Assembly (NCBI GenBank): GCA_043228905.1
Contig: JBHGNT010000008.1
Coordinates: forward strand, 13,702,001-13,766,000
Origin: Azolla caroliniana
Lineage: Eukaryota > Polypodiophyta
DNA length: 64,000 nt
Reading direction: 5' to 3'
Of the stretch, positions 1 to 12,848 are shown piece after piece. The translations under genes and the position numbers were made by a program. The notes under the pieces were generated by a model. That model had not been told where the DNA came from. It saw only the letters and a list, made by a program, of their open reading frames with translations, and ran no database searches. Each line of letters opens with the position of its first letter. The stretch's first letter is position 1.

Positions 1-2135
1 TTTGAAAATGAACAACTGTGTGGTTTCATTCATCAATGGGTAGGAGATAATGTTTTGAATCATGTTGTGAATGAAACAAATGCAAAAACGTGGTGGAATA
101 AATTAGAAACCTTATATGCTTCTAGAACCGGTAACAATAAGTTGTTTTTACTTAAACAAGTGATGCATTTGACTTATAAAGAAAATAACTCCATTTTTTA
201 TCATTTAAATGATTTTCAAGGTTGTTTTGATCAATTGTCTAGTATGGGTATACATTTTGAAGAAGAAGTTCTTTCTTTATGGGTGCTAAATACTCATCCC
301 GAGTCATGGGAAATGTTTAGGGTTACTCTAGCTAATACGGCTCCTAAGGGAGGTGTGACAATGGAATATGTGAAGAGTGGAATTCTAAATGAAGAAATGC
401 GGCGGAGGATGCAAGGAACAACATCACACTCGGAAGCTTTGGTTGTTGAAAATAAAGTAAGAAGCCAAAACAAAAGTGATGGCCGAAACAACAAAGGTAG
501 AAGTAGAAGTAAGTTAAGGTCTAGATATAAAGATTTAGTTTGTCATTTTTGTGGTAAGATAGGTTATATAAAGAAATATTGCTTCAAATGGAAGAAGGAG
601 AATAAAGTGTCGAACTACATGAAAGATAAGAAGAATGTAAATGATAATATTGATTCTATTAATGTTGCTTCCTCTAATGATTTACTTGTTGTATGTAATA
701 GGTACAATGAAATTAACATAAGTAGCTATGAAACCACTTGGGTTCTTGATAATGGTGCCTCCCACCATGTTACGTCTAGAAGGGATTTTTTCTCATCTTA
801 CACTCCATGTGATTATTCTGTTATGAAGATGGGGAATGATGGATTCGCAAAGGTAATCGGCACAAGAACTATTCGCTTGCAAACCAACACGGGATTTAAG
901 TTGATTCTACATCAAGTACAATACGTGCCCGATATTATATTGGATCTAATCTCTACAGGTACATTAGATGACAAGGGCTATAACCATGCGTCACAAAATG
1001 GTAAGTGGAAAATCTGTAAGAGTTCTTTGATTGTTGCTAAAGCTAATAAATGTTGTCACAATGGTTTATATCTTTTGCAACCTTCTATCTCTAATAACAT
1101 TGTCAATGCAGTTGTGAATCAAGATGTTTCAAAATTGTGGCATAAGAGATTGTCTCATATTAGTGAAAGGGGATTTAACTTTCTAGCTAAGAAGAATGTA
1201 TTGCCAAGTTTAAAAGATGTGAAATTAGATACATGTGATCATTGTTTTGTAGGGAAGGCTAAGTGGGTTTCCTTTAAGAAATCATCTGTTCGACAAGAAA
1301 GTGTTTTCGATCTAGTGCATTCTGATGTGTGTGGACCCTTGAAGGTAAGGTCAATAGGTGGAGCACTTTATTTTGTTACTTTAATTGATGATCAATCTAG
1401 GAAGCTTTGGGTTTGAATGTTGAAATTAAAAGATCAAGTATTTGATGTTTTTAAAGATTTTCATGTTTCTATTGAGAGAGAGAGAGGGAAGAAACTGAAA
1501 TGTATTTGCATCGATTATGGTGGCAAATAATGTGGATCTTTCGATGCATATTGTCGAGAGCAAGGTATCAAGCATCAAAGAAACCTGCTAAGACTCCCCA
1601 ATTAAATGGTTTGGCTGAAAGAAGGAACAAAACCCTAGTTGAAAGAGTTAGTTGCCTACTCTTAGATGCGAAGTTACCCAAATCATTTTGGGGTGAGGCT
1701 TTGAATATTGTTGCACATATAATTAATCTTTCTCTTACTACCGCATTGCAAGGTGATGTACCAAATAGAGTGTGGTATGGTAAGGATGTGTCTTATGATT
1801 ATTTATGTGTGTTTGGGTGTAAATGTTTTGTACATATACCCAAGGATGAAAGATCGAAGTTAGATGCTAAATCTAAAAAATGCCTTTTTATTGGATATGG
1901 TCAAGATGATTTTGGTTATAGGTGTTACGATCATGTGGGAAAGAAGCTTATTAGGAGTCGTGATGTAGTGTTCATCGAGGACCAAACCATTGAGGATATT
2001 GACAAGGTGGAAAGGTTGAGTTCCTCTTCAAATGGTGACCTAGTAGGTATTGGTCCAATTCCAATGGTGGATGCTGATACACATGAGAGTGCTTCACAAC
2101 AAGAGGAGCAACATGAGGATGTTGGTGAGCTGTTG
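1..2135 (+). pseudogene. Ty1/copia gag-pol fragment L1 (left arm of inverted repeat)
   Basis: Copia polyprotein, open from the window edge to a TGA at 1414-1416, then continuing in other frames. In order: gag (UBN2-like, about 1-500); a zinc knuckle at 541-582, CHFCGKIGYIKKYC, where the usual His is Tyr; the protease motif LDNGASHHVT near 748, with Asn in place of the usual Ser/Thr of DSG; the pre-integrase HHCC finger near 1139-1250; and the integrase start up to the stop. From 1500 the integrase resumes (PQLNGLAERRNKT), followed by the typical LFIGYG and SRDVVF motifs, to about 2135. RT and RNase H are absent because the sequence turns into the inverted second copy. It is dead: stop, frameshifts and altered catalytic residues. 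The 5' LTR lies outside the window. Confidence 0.9.
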
Positions 2136-4290
2136 ATTGTAGATGATGCTAGCTATGATGTTGTTTTGCTAGAATCAACGGCTCACCAACATCCTCATGT
2201 TGCTCCTCTTGTTGTGAATCACTCTCATGTGTATCATCATCTGCCATAAGAATTGGGTCAATATCTACTAGATCACCATCTGAAGAGGAACTCGACCTTT
2301 CCACCTTGCCAATATCCTCAATGGTTTGGTCCTCGATGAACACTACGTCACGATTCTTGATAAGCTTCTTTCCCCCAGGATCCTAACACCTATAACCAAA
2401 ATCATCTAGTCAACCATATCCAATAAAAAGGCATTGTTTAGATTTAGCATCTAACTTCGATCTTTCATCCTTGGGTATATAAGAAAAACACTTACACCCA
2501 AACACACGTAAGTAATCATAAGACACATCCTTACCATACCACACTCTATTTGGTACATCACCTTGCAATGTAGTAGTAGGAGAAAGATTAATTATATGTG
2601 CAACAATATTCAAAGCCTCACTCCAAAATGATTTGGGTAACTTCGCATTTGAGATTAAGCACCTAACTCTTTCAACTAGGGTTCTGTCCCTTCTTTCAGC
2701 CACACCATTTAATTGGGGAATCTTAGCAGGTTTTCTTTGATGCTTGATACCTTGCTCTCGACAATATGCATCGAAAGATCCACATTATTTGCCACCATTA
2801 TTGGTGCAAATACATTTCAGTTTCATCCCTCTCTCTCTCTAAACAAAAACATGAAACTCTTTAAAAACATCAAATATTTGATCTTTTGATTTCAACATTC
2901 AAACCCAAAGCTTCCTAGATTGATCATCATTGAAAGTAACAAAATAAAGTGCTCCACCTATTGACCTTACCTTCAAGGGTCCACACACATCGGAATGCAC
3001 TAGCTCGAGTACACTTTCTTGTCGAACAAATGAAGGCTTAAAGGAAACCCTCTTAAGCCTTGCCTACCAAACAATGGTCACGTGTATCTAATTTCCCATC
3101 TTTTAAACCTGGAAATATGTTCTTCTTAGCTAGATAGTCAAGCCCTGTTTCACTAATATGGGATAATCTCTTATGCCACAATTTTGAAACATCTTGATTC
3201 TCAATTGCATTGACAAAGTTAGTAGTGATAGAAGGTTGCAAAAGATATAAACCATTGTGACAACATTTATTAGCTTTAGCAACAATCAAAGAACCCTTAC
3301 AGATTTTCCACTTACCTTTTTGAGACACATAGCTATAGCCCTCGTTATGTAATGTACCTGTAGAGATTAGATCCAATATAATATCGGGCATGTGTTGTAC
3401 TTGATGTAGAATCAACTTAAATCCCATGTTGCTTTGCAAGCAAATAGTTCTTGTGCCGATTACCTTTGCGAATCCATCATTCCCCATCGCCACAACAACA
3501 TAGTCACATGGAGTGTAAGATGAGAAAAATCCCTTCTAGACGTAAGATGGAGGGAGGCACCACTATCAAGAACCCTAAGTGGTTTAATGGCTACTTATGT
3601 TTATTTCATTGTAACTATTACATACAACAAGTAAATCATTAGAGGAAGCAACATTAATAGAATCAATATTGTCATTTACATTCTTCTTATCTTTCATGTA
3701 GTTCGACACTTTATTCTCCTTCTTCCATTTGAAGCAATATTTCTTTATGTGACATGTCTTACCACAAAAATGACTTACTTCTACTTCTACCTTTGTTGTT
3801 TCGGCCATAACTTTTGTTTTGGCTTCTTCCTCTATTTTCAACAACCAAAGCTTCCGAGTGTGATATTGGTCCTTGCGTCCTCTGCCACATTTCTTCATTT
3901 ATAATTCCACTCTTCACATATTCCATTGTCACACCTCCCTTAGGAGCCGCATTAGCTAGAGTAACTCTAAACATTTCCCATGACTCGGGAAGAGTATTTA
4001 GCAACCATAAAGAAAGAACTTCTTCTCCAAAATTTATAGCCATACTAGACAATTGATTAAAACAACCTTGAAAATCATTTAAATGATAAAAAATGGAGTT
4101 ATTTTCTTTATAAGTCAAATGCATCACTTGTTTAAGTAAAAACAACTTATTGTTACCGGTTCTAGAAGCATATAAGGTTTCTAATTTATTCCACAACGTC
4201 TTTTCATTTGTTTCATTCACAACATGATTCAAAATATTATCTCCTACCCATTGACGAATGAAACCACATAGTTGTTCATTTTCAAAACAC
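1..4290. repeat. Imperfect inverted repeat, about 2.1 kb arms, spacer about 45 bp
   Basis: Position 1 pairs with about 4286, and the arms meet around 2135/2180. The spacer at about 2136-2179 is itself partly symmetrical. The arms are copies L1 and L2. The left arm continues beyond the window, so the palindrome may be longer. A transcript through it could fold into a long hairpin. Confidence 0.85.
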
Positions 4291-4418
4291 CACTCTTCAT
4301 CATTTTTCTTTTCAGGTTTCTTCGTCACAAACATAGGTAAATGCAAATTTTTAACGAAAAAGAAATCTTTCATTTTTCCTTTCCATTTTTGATAGTTCAT
4401 GCCATTTAAAACAACCAT
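2180..4418 (-). pseudogene. Ty1/copia gag-pol fragment L2 (right arm, inverted copy of L1)
   Basis: Reverse-strand copy of the same copia family as 1-2135, with a slightly longer gag. The gag start is ATG at 4418 (MVVLNGMNYQKWKGK). Gag reads to about 3759; a damaged knuckle follows (SHFCGKTCHIKKYC), then a protease/pre-integrase stretch (3053-3493) and integrase (2410-2703, about 2340 to 2160), in several frames with stops. It ends at the same integrase-RT linker as L1, so both arms lack RT and RNase H. Small differences between the arms (for example in the gag around 4000-4060) show they are separate, diverged copies. No LTR is recognisable at 4419-4480. Confidence 0.9.
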
Positions 4419-4480
4419 TGTTGATGTGTTTGCCTCAATTTATAATCGAGGATATTGTTGTCACAACAAAATTATGTGTT

Positions 4481-5127
4481 GAATATGTTGTACAAGTTCT
4501 ACATGACGGATTGTCGACAAGTCTCAACACCCCTGGACTGGAACCTGAAGCTTCATCCCCACTCCGGACCGACCTGTAATGAGAGACGGTTCCGACAAAT
4601 TGTCAGAAGCCTCATTACTTAACAATCACCAGACCTAACATTAGCTAACCGGTTGGAGTGATCAACCAATTTATGCAGAGGTTGACCGTCGAGCACCTTT
4701 AGTGCATGCATTGACTATTGAGGTATGTGAGTGGCAGTAAGGATTGGGGACTGTTATATCGACACCGTATAACTGAAAAGCTAGTCGGTTATATAGATGC
4801 TGATTGGGCAGGTGACACGTCCGATCGTCGGTCCACTTCTGGATATATGTTCTCTCTTGGGAGCACGACTGTTGCGTGGAGTAGCAAAAAGCAGCCAATA
4901 GTGGCTCTTTCGAGCACTGAGGTTGAGTATCGGGGCGCTATCATCGCCACCTGTGAAGCCATCTAGCTTTGGCGGTTGTTGCAAGACCTTCAGATCGAAG
5001 TATCAACTTCGATCTTGATCTACTACGACAACATGAGTAGCATACAGTTGGCCAAGAACCCCGTGTTCCATGCTCGGACAAAGCACATAGAAGTGCATTA
5101 TCACTTTGTGCACAAGCGGGTGCTTGA
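4481..5127 (+). pseudogene. Ty1/copia RT-tail and RNase H fragment (J)
   Basis: Fragment of a third copia family on the plus strand. It begins in the region after the RT core (motif QVSTP near 4520) and runs through the RYVSGSKDWGLLYR block (4718), the RNase H segment with DADWAGD and RSTSGYMFSLG, ALSSTEVEY (4906-4932), and KHIEVHYHFV near 5083. There is an in-frame TAG at 4965-4967 and disturbed frames before 4700. It stops abruptly at about 5125, where the sequence becomes reverse-strand gypsy. No LTR is attached. It is a remnant and cannot function. Confidence 0.85.
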
Positions 5128-5832
5128 GTTCCTTAAAGGCGACGTCTAGTGTAGCATTCCACACAATAGGTTTTGTAGGCTTACACGTTTGACCTTTTAG
5201 AAGATCAGTAAACAACGTCATCAATTGGGAGTAATTACGAAGGGATTTTCGCAAAAACTCGACAAAACCAAGGAATGATCGAACTTCTCGAATATTCCGA
5301 AGAGTGGGCCAAAGTTTGATTTTCTCGATGCGAGAAGGATCAATTTCAACTCCTCGTTCGGTTATGAGATGTCCAAGATAAGTAATTGATTTCTTGAAGA
5401 ACTCACATTTTGAGATCTTTGCGTAGAATTGCATGCTGCGCAATGTTTGTAAAACAAAGCGGACATGTTTAACATGTTCTTCTAATGTAAGACTATGAAT
5501 TAGAATATCATCCAAGACAATAATGAAAAAATTTCCAAGTTGTTCTCGGAAAATGTCATTAATTTCTTGTTGAAATGTAGTCGGAGCATTGGTCAAACCG
5601 AAAGGCATGACCAAAAACTCGTAATGGCCATAACGCGTATGAAATGTTGTTTTAGCAATATCGTCCTCACTTATACGAATTTGATGGTAGCGCGTACGGA
5701 GATCAAGTTTCGTAAAATATCGAGCTCCCTAGAGACGCTCAATTTTAGATCGTCCACCTGGGGCAATTGATATGAATTCTTGATCGTCACTTTATTCAAG
5801 CGTCGGTAATTAATACACAAATGCCATGTGCC
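5128..5832 (-). pseudogene. Ty3/gypsy RT-RNase H fragment wedged between copia pieces
   Basis: Reverse-strand piece closely matching the RT/RNase H part of element H (about 59286-59990). It reads [26 protein letters not shown] (the catalytic DD block) and [18 protein letters not shown], ending in the RNase H connection region. Upstream (5620-5830) the RT fingers/palm are in broken frames. At 5125 it abuts copia RNase H (+) within the shared string CTTGAGTTCCTTAAAGG. At 5832 it abuts copia RNase H (-) after GCCATGTGCC. It has no LTRs or termini, so it did not arrive as a whole element; template switching or rearrangement is likely. Confidence 0.85.
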
Positions 5833-7609
5833 ATATACTCTACCGTTGCCATATACTCTGCCTCTGTAGTCGACAAGGCTACAGACTTCTACAGTCGTGA
5901 CTGCCACGACACTACTCCCCCTGCATAGGTCATCACGTACCCTGACGTGGATCGGCTTGAGTCGGCATCTCCTAACATGTTTGAATTGGTAAAACCTTCC
6001 AGCACAGGTTTTTCGACACCATACCTTAGGCACACCCCCGAGGTGCCCTTTAAGTACCTCAGTATCCATTTCACTGCTGCCCAGTGTTCTCTCCCTGGAT
6101 TACTCATATATCGGCTTACTACTCCCACAACAAATGCTATGTCTGGTCTCGTACAGACCATAGCATACATTAGACTGCCGATGGCTGAGGCATATGGTAC
6201 CTTCTTCATGTCAGCCTTTTCCTTCTGTCCTTTCGGACACTACTTCGCATTCAATCTGCAATTTGTCGGCAACACGGAGCCGACTGGCTTTGCATCTGAC
6301 ATGTTGAACCTCTCTAGGATCTTCGTCACATACTTCTGTTGTGACAACCATAGCACCTTCTGAGCTTTGTCTCGGGTTATGTGCATTCCTAGGATTTGCT
6401 TTGCCGGTCCAAGGTCTTTCATGGCAAATGATTTGCCAAGAGCTTTCTTCAAGCTTCCAATCTTCCTTGTGTCTTGACCGACTATCAACATATCATCAAC
6501 ATATAGCAAGAGAATCAAGAAATCTCCTTCTTCGTACCTCTTGATGAACACACAGTGATCGGCCTATGTTTTCTGGAACCGATGTTCCATCATGAAGGAC
6601 TCGAATTTCTTCTACCATTGGCGTGGAGCTTGTTTCAGTCTGTACAAGCTTTTCCTTAGTCGACACACCAGATTCTCTTTTCCTTTCTCCTCAAAGCCTT
6701 CGGGTTGCTGCATGTAGATTTCTTCTTCTAGCTCCCCGTGCAGAAATGCGATTTTGACATCCAACTATTCGATCTCCAGATCCATACTGGCCGCTATGCT
6801 CAGAATAGTTCGTATGGATGTCATCTTCACGACTGGTGCGAATATTTCGTCAAAGTCGACGCCCTTCCTCCATTGGAAACCCTTCACCACTATGTGGGCT
6901 TTATACCTGGGCTCGCCGTCGACTTCTTCAGTCTTCACCTTGTAGAACCATTTATTCCTGAGTCCTCTCTTACCTTCCGACAGCTCTACTAGGTTGTAGG
7001 TGTAATTCTCGTGCAAGGATTCCATCTCCTCTTGCATCACGTTCAGCCATTTTTCTCTGCTCTCGTCGGCAATGGCTTCTTTATAGCACTCTAGTTCACC
7101 GTCATCAGTCAAGAGAATGTATTGACTAGCATATGTAGTCGGTGCCTTCCTTTCTCTGAGTGGGTACCTTCATCCACTCGTTGTTGGCTCTCTTCCGGAG
7201 GTCTCTGCCAACTCTTCTCTTTGCTCGGGATTCAGCTCATCAATTGGCAACTCCAGGTTGGAAAAATCTAACTCATATTCCTCAATTGATTTTAGCAGCT
7301 CTGCGGACTCCGACTCATAGTCTGTCAGTCTTTCTGAGTCTACCGACTTGGATTCGGCTCTGTCGGCCAACTGTCTCCTTACAGTTGTCGGTGACGACTC
7401 ACTTGGCCTTAAGTCGATGGTAGTCGAGGTTGACTGGGGAGTCGGTTCCTACTTCTGTTGCTTCAAGTCTTCAATTGTCTTGTCTTCTAGAAAGACTACA
7501 TCCCGACTTCCCACTACCTTCTTGTCGACTAGGTCCCATAGCCTGTAGCCGAACTCATTATCCGAGTATCCCATGAATATACTTGCTTTCGACTTGTTGT
7601 TGAGCTTTG
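5833..7609 (-). pseudogene. Copia element B, integrase C-terminus to RNase H (left part)
   Basis: 3' half of a copia pol on the minus strand. From right to left: integrase tail with EFGYRLWDLVDKK (about 7520-7560) and SRDVVFLEDKT; an acidic linker (7170-7370); the RT start (KARIVVKGF-like block and VDFDEIFAPVVKMTS, near 6850); the middle of RT (6560-6750) with in-frame stops; the catalytic LLLYVDDMLIVG (about 6480-6520); the PYASAIGSLMYAM block (about 6200); and RNase H up to STTEAEYMA (about 5860), where it is truncated. It directly continues the integrase at 13185-14102: element K inserted inside the codons following the VPKDQR motif. Several stops and frameshifts make it a pseudogene. Confidence 0.9.
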
Positions 7610-7614
7610 ACCTC

Positions 7615-7699
7615 TATTGGGGACAAGGCCGTCAATGCGGAAGTGCAAGCAACATTCGTGATGAAGAAGAACCTGTGTATGCGCATATGCAAGATAGAC

Positions 7700-7772
<73 letters not shown>

Positions 7773-7967
7773 CACAAAAGAAACGTTATATTCCAATAGC
7801 AATAGTTACAAAGAATGAAAACCAACCCTTTTCTAAAGGTTACAAAATCACTTTATATAGTGACTGTCCTAAGGAAACTGCCCTTTATGCTATTTACAGA
7901 AATAGCCCAAACTTGGGTTGTCCAAAGGGACAGTGTGAATACGGCCATTATACACTCGTATTCGACA
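7615..7967 (-). repeat. 3' LTR of copia K
   Basis: 353 bp. It contains a (GA)n tract at about 7702-7772 and a TATATAAAG box on the minus strand at 7851-7859. Longer than its partner almost entirely because the GA tract is longer. The polypurine tract (minus TTACGGGGGAG) lies just to the right, at 7968-7978. Confidence 0.9.
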
Positions 7968-8163
7968 CTCCCCCGTAATGGGCGTATACATGGGTTATCT
8001 AAAAATGACAGGTATATACAAGGTTTATCGGACATATCGGTTTTGTTAGAGTCGATAAGATTCGAAGACAAAAGACCGAACCAGTCAGGTCGGAAGAGCT
8101 GAAGCCGATCCTCAAAGAACCGATGTCGGTGGTCCGAAACCATCCTGTGCTGTGTGTCCGACT

Positions 8164-11100
8164 TTAACTGGACTGATTTTTCGTTATGCCCATCTGGTGC
8201 CGAAGGGACCGGAAACGATCCACTGAAACACACTTGGTCATTCCATCTGCAACATTATTGGTTGTGGATATTTTCTCGAGACCGATTTTCCCTGAAATGA
8301 CGCAATCCCGAACGAAGTGATATCGAACGTCGATATGCTTGGAGGCGTTGTGGTGAACCAGATTCTTTGACAAAGCAACAACATCTTGACTATCGCTGTA
8401 GCAAATTGGAGTTGAGTCAAGGTCGACTAGTCGAAACGTGTGCGCCAGCCGACCGAGCCATAAAGCTTCTTTTGCCGCGTCGGACGCAACTACATATTCT
8501 GCTTCGGTCGTTGAGGTGGCTGTGCACTCTTGAAGTTTCGACTTCCACAAGATTGCTCCATTGCCGAATTTCAAATAGTATCCAGTTGTTGATTTCTGAC
8601 TGTCGACGCAACCGGCGAAGTCCGAGTTGGTGTAACCGACTACGCCTGAGGTTGAGTTTGGGCCAAAGAGAATGCCGTGGTCTTTTGTGCTAGCTAGATA
8701 TCTGAACACATGCTTGACTGCGTTCCAGTGCGATCGGCCTGGGTTGTGCATGAATCTGCTGACGACTCCTACGGCGTGAGAAATGTGAGGCCGTGTCGCG
8801 ACCATCGCGTACATAAGGGAGCCGATTGTCGGTGCATACGGTACTGACTTCATATCTTCCCCCTCTGGACCGGATGTCGGGCAGTCTCGCTGAGACAGCC
8901 GAAGGTTAATGGGGAGCGGGGTCGAGGCAAGCTTGGCTGAGTGCATGTTGAAGCGTTCCAAGACATGTCAGATGTAGTCGATTTAAGACAAGAAAAGTTG
9001 TCGGTTATCGCGATGCTGACTAATCTTCATACCAAGTATGTGTCTTTCCGGACCGAGGTCCTTCATGGCAAACTTCAACCGCAGTTTCCGAACGAGTTCG
9101 GTGAGCTCTCTCCGGCATGCCGACCGGAGAGTAGCATGTCGTCCATGTAGATGATGAGGAAGACGAGAGACTTGTCTTGAGCTGTTTTGGTGAAGAGACA
9201 ATGGTCCTCATCGCTCTTTGATAAGCCGACCGATTGGATGAAGTCGTCAAACTTCTTGTACCACTGTCGGGGTGCTTGTTTCAGGCCGTAGAGACTCTTC
9301 CTAAGTCGGCAGACTAGATGTTCCTCGCTGGATGCCACAAAGCCTTTCGACTGCTCCATATAGATTACCTCCTGCAAGTCACCATGGAGGAATGCCATTT
9401 TTACATCTAGTTGAATCAACTCCAAGTTGTCGGTGGCCACGACGTCGAGCATGAAACGAAGGGTCGTCATTTTCACCACTGGTGAAAAGATTTTGTCGAA
9501 GTCGACGCCATATTCTTGTCTAAATCCCTTCGCAACTAATCTGGCCTTGTACTTTGGGTTGGTGGAGTTGGACGTCTCTTTTAGTCGATAGACCCACTTA
9601 CATGGAAGAGCACGACGATTCTTCGGTAATTCGACCAAGTTCCAAGTCTTGTTTGCCCGAATGGAGTGCATTTCCGACTCCATCGCCAGATGCCATGTGG
9701 CTGAATTGGCAGATGCCGATGCTTCTTCGTAAGACGTCGGTTCGCCGGCGTCGGTAAAGAAAATTCCGGGAGAGTACCTCTCTGGAGGTTGCGACAGTCT
9801 CTCGGATCTACGAGGTATGACTGGACTAGTCGCACTGGGTGTCGATGTCGGATGGTCGGGAGCCAAGCCATTCGGCTGTGTCGAATCGATGGATTCGGTG
9901 CGAGAGTTGTTGGTTACCCATGACACCGATCTCATGTTGTGGGTTGGGCCTTCATGAAGGGTTAGCACTTCGGAGAATGTTACCCTTCGGACTTCAATAG
10001 GCCTTTCGGCCATTTTATGCATAACCGACTCGTTGAACACAATGTCTGAACTTCAGATGATTTGTCTGTGCTCGGGGTCCCAGAGTCGGTATCTGATCTC
10101 GCCATCGGGTCCATATCCAAGGAAAACACATTTCCTTGATCTTGGTTCGAGTTTCCGGCAGTCGTCTTTCAGTATGAGGGCATACACCTCGCAGCCGAAG
10201 ATCCTCAGCTTGTCATAATTCGGCTTATTGCCGGTCCATATTTCCTGAGGTATTTTAAGTCCTAGAGGTCTACTTGACAACATATTTATGATGTGTACTG
10301 CCGTAAGTAGAGCCTCTGCCCAGAAGCCATCCGACAATCCGGATTGTTGGAGCATGGATACTATGCATGCTTGAATCGTCCGATTCATACGTTTTGGAAT
10401 TCCATTCTACTCCAGACTATAAGGTGTCGTATATTCACGTTGAATGTCGCGTTCTCGGCAAAATTTGATGAATTCTTCAGACTTGAATTCTCCTCCATTG
10501 TCGGTTCAGAGACATTTCAGTTTTCGACCAATCTGATTTTCGACCATTGCAAGTCATTCGAAGAAGATCGAGAACACCCGATCTTTAGTTCTGATGGGGT
10601 AAGCCCACACCTTCCGAGTCGAGTCGTCGATAAAACTGACGAAGTACGAAGCACCACCGAGAGACTAATGTGGCATTGGGCCACAGACGTTCGAGTGGAC
10701 CAAATCGAGGGGACTCGATTCTCTTGGTGCTGATGTCGGGTGTGATGCGGCTACCTGTTTGCCGTACTGGCAATGCTTGCAGAATTGGTAATATGAGAAG
10801 GAGAGTTTAGGGATGTAACCGGCTCTGGATAGGTGCGTTATGCCAGCCTTGCTGAGGTCTCCAAGTTGTCCGTGCCATAACGATGACAGGGGGATATCAA
10901 TAAAAAATAAGTCACCCTCTTTGAGTGTGACATATAAAGGATACAAGGAATGTACCTTTGGTCCTGAAGCAAGTAGGAGGTTCCCTTTGTGGAGTGTCCA
11001 CCCTCCTAATGAGAATCCGGCACGGATGCCGGCTTCGTCAAGTTGTCCGATTGAGATCAAGGGACTTGAGACCTCAGGAACGTGTCAGATGTTGTGTAGT

Positions 11101-12190
11101 ACGAGTGTAGAGCCGCTCGGAAGGTTGAGCTCTACGGTGCCAATTACGATTATAGCACAGTGTTGCGAGTTTCTGACTCGAACTGAGTCGGAGTGCCGGT
11201 CCGAGTATTGTCGAAACTGAGATCGGTGAGGTGTCACATGATACAATGCGCCCGAGTCTAGGAGCCATGTGCTCGATTCCTCAGTCATAAGAAGAACTTC
11301 TGATTTGAATGGGTTCTCTATGGACAGTATGTTCGGGTCGGTCGTCAAAATTTCGGCTAAAGAGCCGACGTAGTTGACCTCCTCATGCCGACTACTCTTC
11401 TGATCCACTCTCTAAGCTTTGTCGGTTTTTTCTTTGAGTGCCCGACAGTCAGCTTTGATGTGTCCCGGTTTCTTGTAGTAGTTGCAGATTGGTTATCCCG
11501 GGACTTGCTCTCGCTTCGCTGATTATTCGGCGGTCGGGAAGAACTTCTCACCCGGTTGTTCGATTGGTCGATTGAACCTTGTACTACATACGCTTCATCT
11601 GCCGAGTCTTTGGCGAAAGACTTTCTCCGAGTTGCTTCAGTCAGGATTGCGCTCGTGTCTTCAGAGTACTTAACGACAACTGTTGAAGCATTGCACACGG
11701 TTGTAACGAAAGTTTCCCATGACGAGGGGAGACTACTCATGAGTATCATTGCTCTGAGTTAATCCTCGATTTTCGTCCCCTGAGACGAGATTTGGGAGCT
11801 TATGCTTTCGTACTCATTGAGGTGTGCCTGAACCGAATCAGATTCTTTCATCCGCAAGTTGTAGAGGTGCCGGATCAGATACATCTTCGTTGTAGTGACC
11901 TTCTTTTCATAAGTTTCCGACAGTGTTTTCCATAGTTCAGAAGTTGTCGAACATGATTGCACTTTGAAGTACACTGACTCCAACAAATGCATCCGAATTG
12001 TGGCATGGAAAATTATGTCCAGCTTTAGCCACTCGTTTGCCTTGTATGCTTTTGGAGGATTTTCATTCTCAATCGGGTCTATCTGACCCTTGACTATGAG
12101 ATAGTCTTGCATTTGTTCCTTCCAAAAGTTGAAGTTCGAACCGTCGAACCTCCTTAGACTCATTTCCGATGAGCCGGATGTTGATGCCAT
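8164..12190 (-). pseudogene. gag-pol of copia K (broken)
   Basis: Gag starts with ATG at 12190 (MASTSGSSEMSLRRFDGSN) and is interrupted by a stop near 11759. The zinc knuckle near 11480 reads CNYYKKPGHIKADC, with the second Cys replaced by Tyr and in a shifted frame. Protease has LLDSGALYHVT (about 11240). The pre-integrase finger is in 10665-11060. The integrase core is fragmentary (10053-10388, ending FLGYGPDGEIRYRLWD). RT (9075-10040) carries VDFDKIFSPVVKM and the catalytic YMDDM near 9140. RNase H (8164-8961) carries STTEAEYV and KHIDVRYHFV. At least three frame changes make it non-functional. It is a different copia family from B, C and E. Confidence 0.9.
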
Positions 12191-12848
12191 CTGATTCGGT
12201 TTCGGTGGGGAAGACCTAGTTCGGAGTTGACTACGAACCTTAGTGGGGTACAGCCGATCGGCTCACCCGATAGCGTTCTAGTCGGTTTTGAACCCAAGTC
12301 GGTTCGGTTCCAGATATTTGTTTCCTGAATTTGCTCGGAGTGGCTTTGGTAACTTGAGGGACAGAACAGACTGGTCTTCCCGAATGTTGCAGAGTCGGAG
12401 TGAGCCCGGTTAGCTTCTGATCGTATGTCGAATATTGATTACGCGAAACCGATTGTTTGGGCCGATTCTGCTTCGGATGACTACATCGATGAGAGGGATG
12501 GATCCAACTGATCCTCCCAAAAGTCGATCAACCGAATGAAGCACAAATTTGGTTGTTGCCAGGAGACCAAACTGCAGAGGGTGAATAATGTCCGGCGACC
12601 TATTCAGATGTTGTTTAACAAGATGAAGCACGATTGGGTCGGTTGTTGCACAAGGAGCTCCCCTCAAGCGGTTACAATCACGAGAACAGAGTACAGCCGG
12701 CTGGCTTACTCCAATTTGGGATTTAACACATTTAGATGCGAGTTTCTTTTTTGTTTTTCTTCTCCCTTCTCTGTTCTTCAAAGAAAACGAAAGCAGAATG
12801 TTGTGTGGTGTACTATGACGGCCGACAACGGGTTGAAGTACCTCCAAC
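12191..12848 (-). other. Untranslated leader of copia K
   Basis: About 650 bp between the PBS and the gag ATG. I see no coding domain; the open frames here lack copia motifs. Confidence 0.6.

Noticed and set aside
7529-7825. Small proteins with Leu-Ser or Arg-Glu repeats near GA/CT tracts
   Set aside because: Translation of microsatellites inside LTRs; same pattern at 12960 and 40590.
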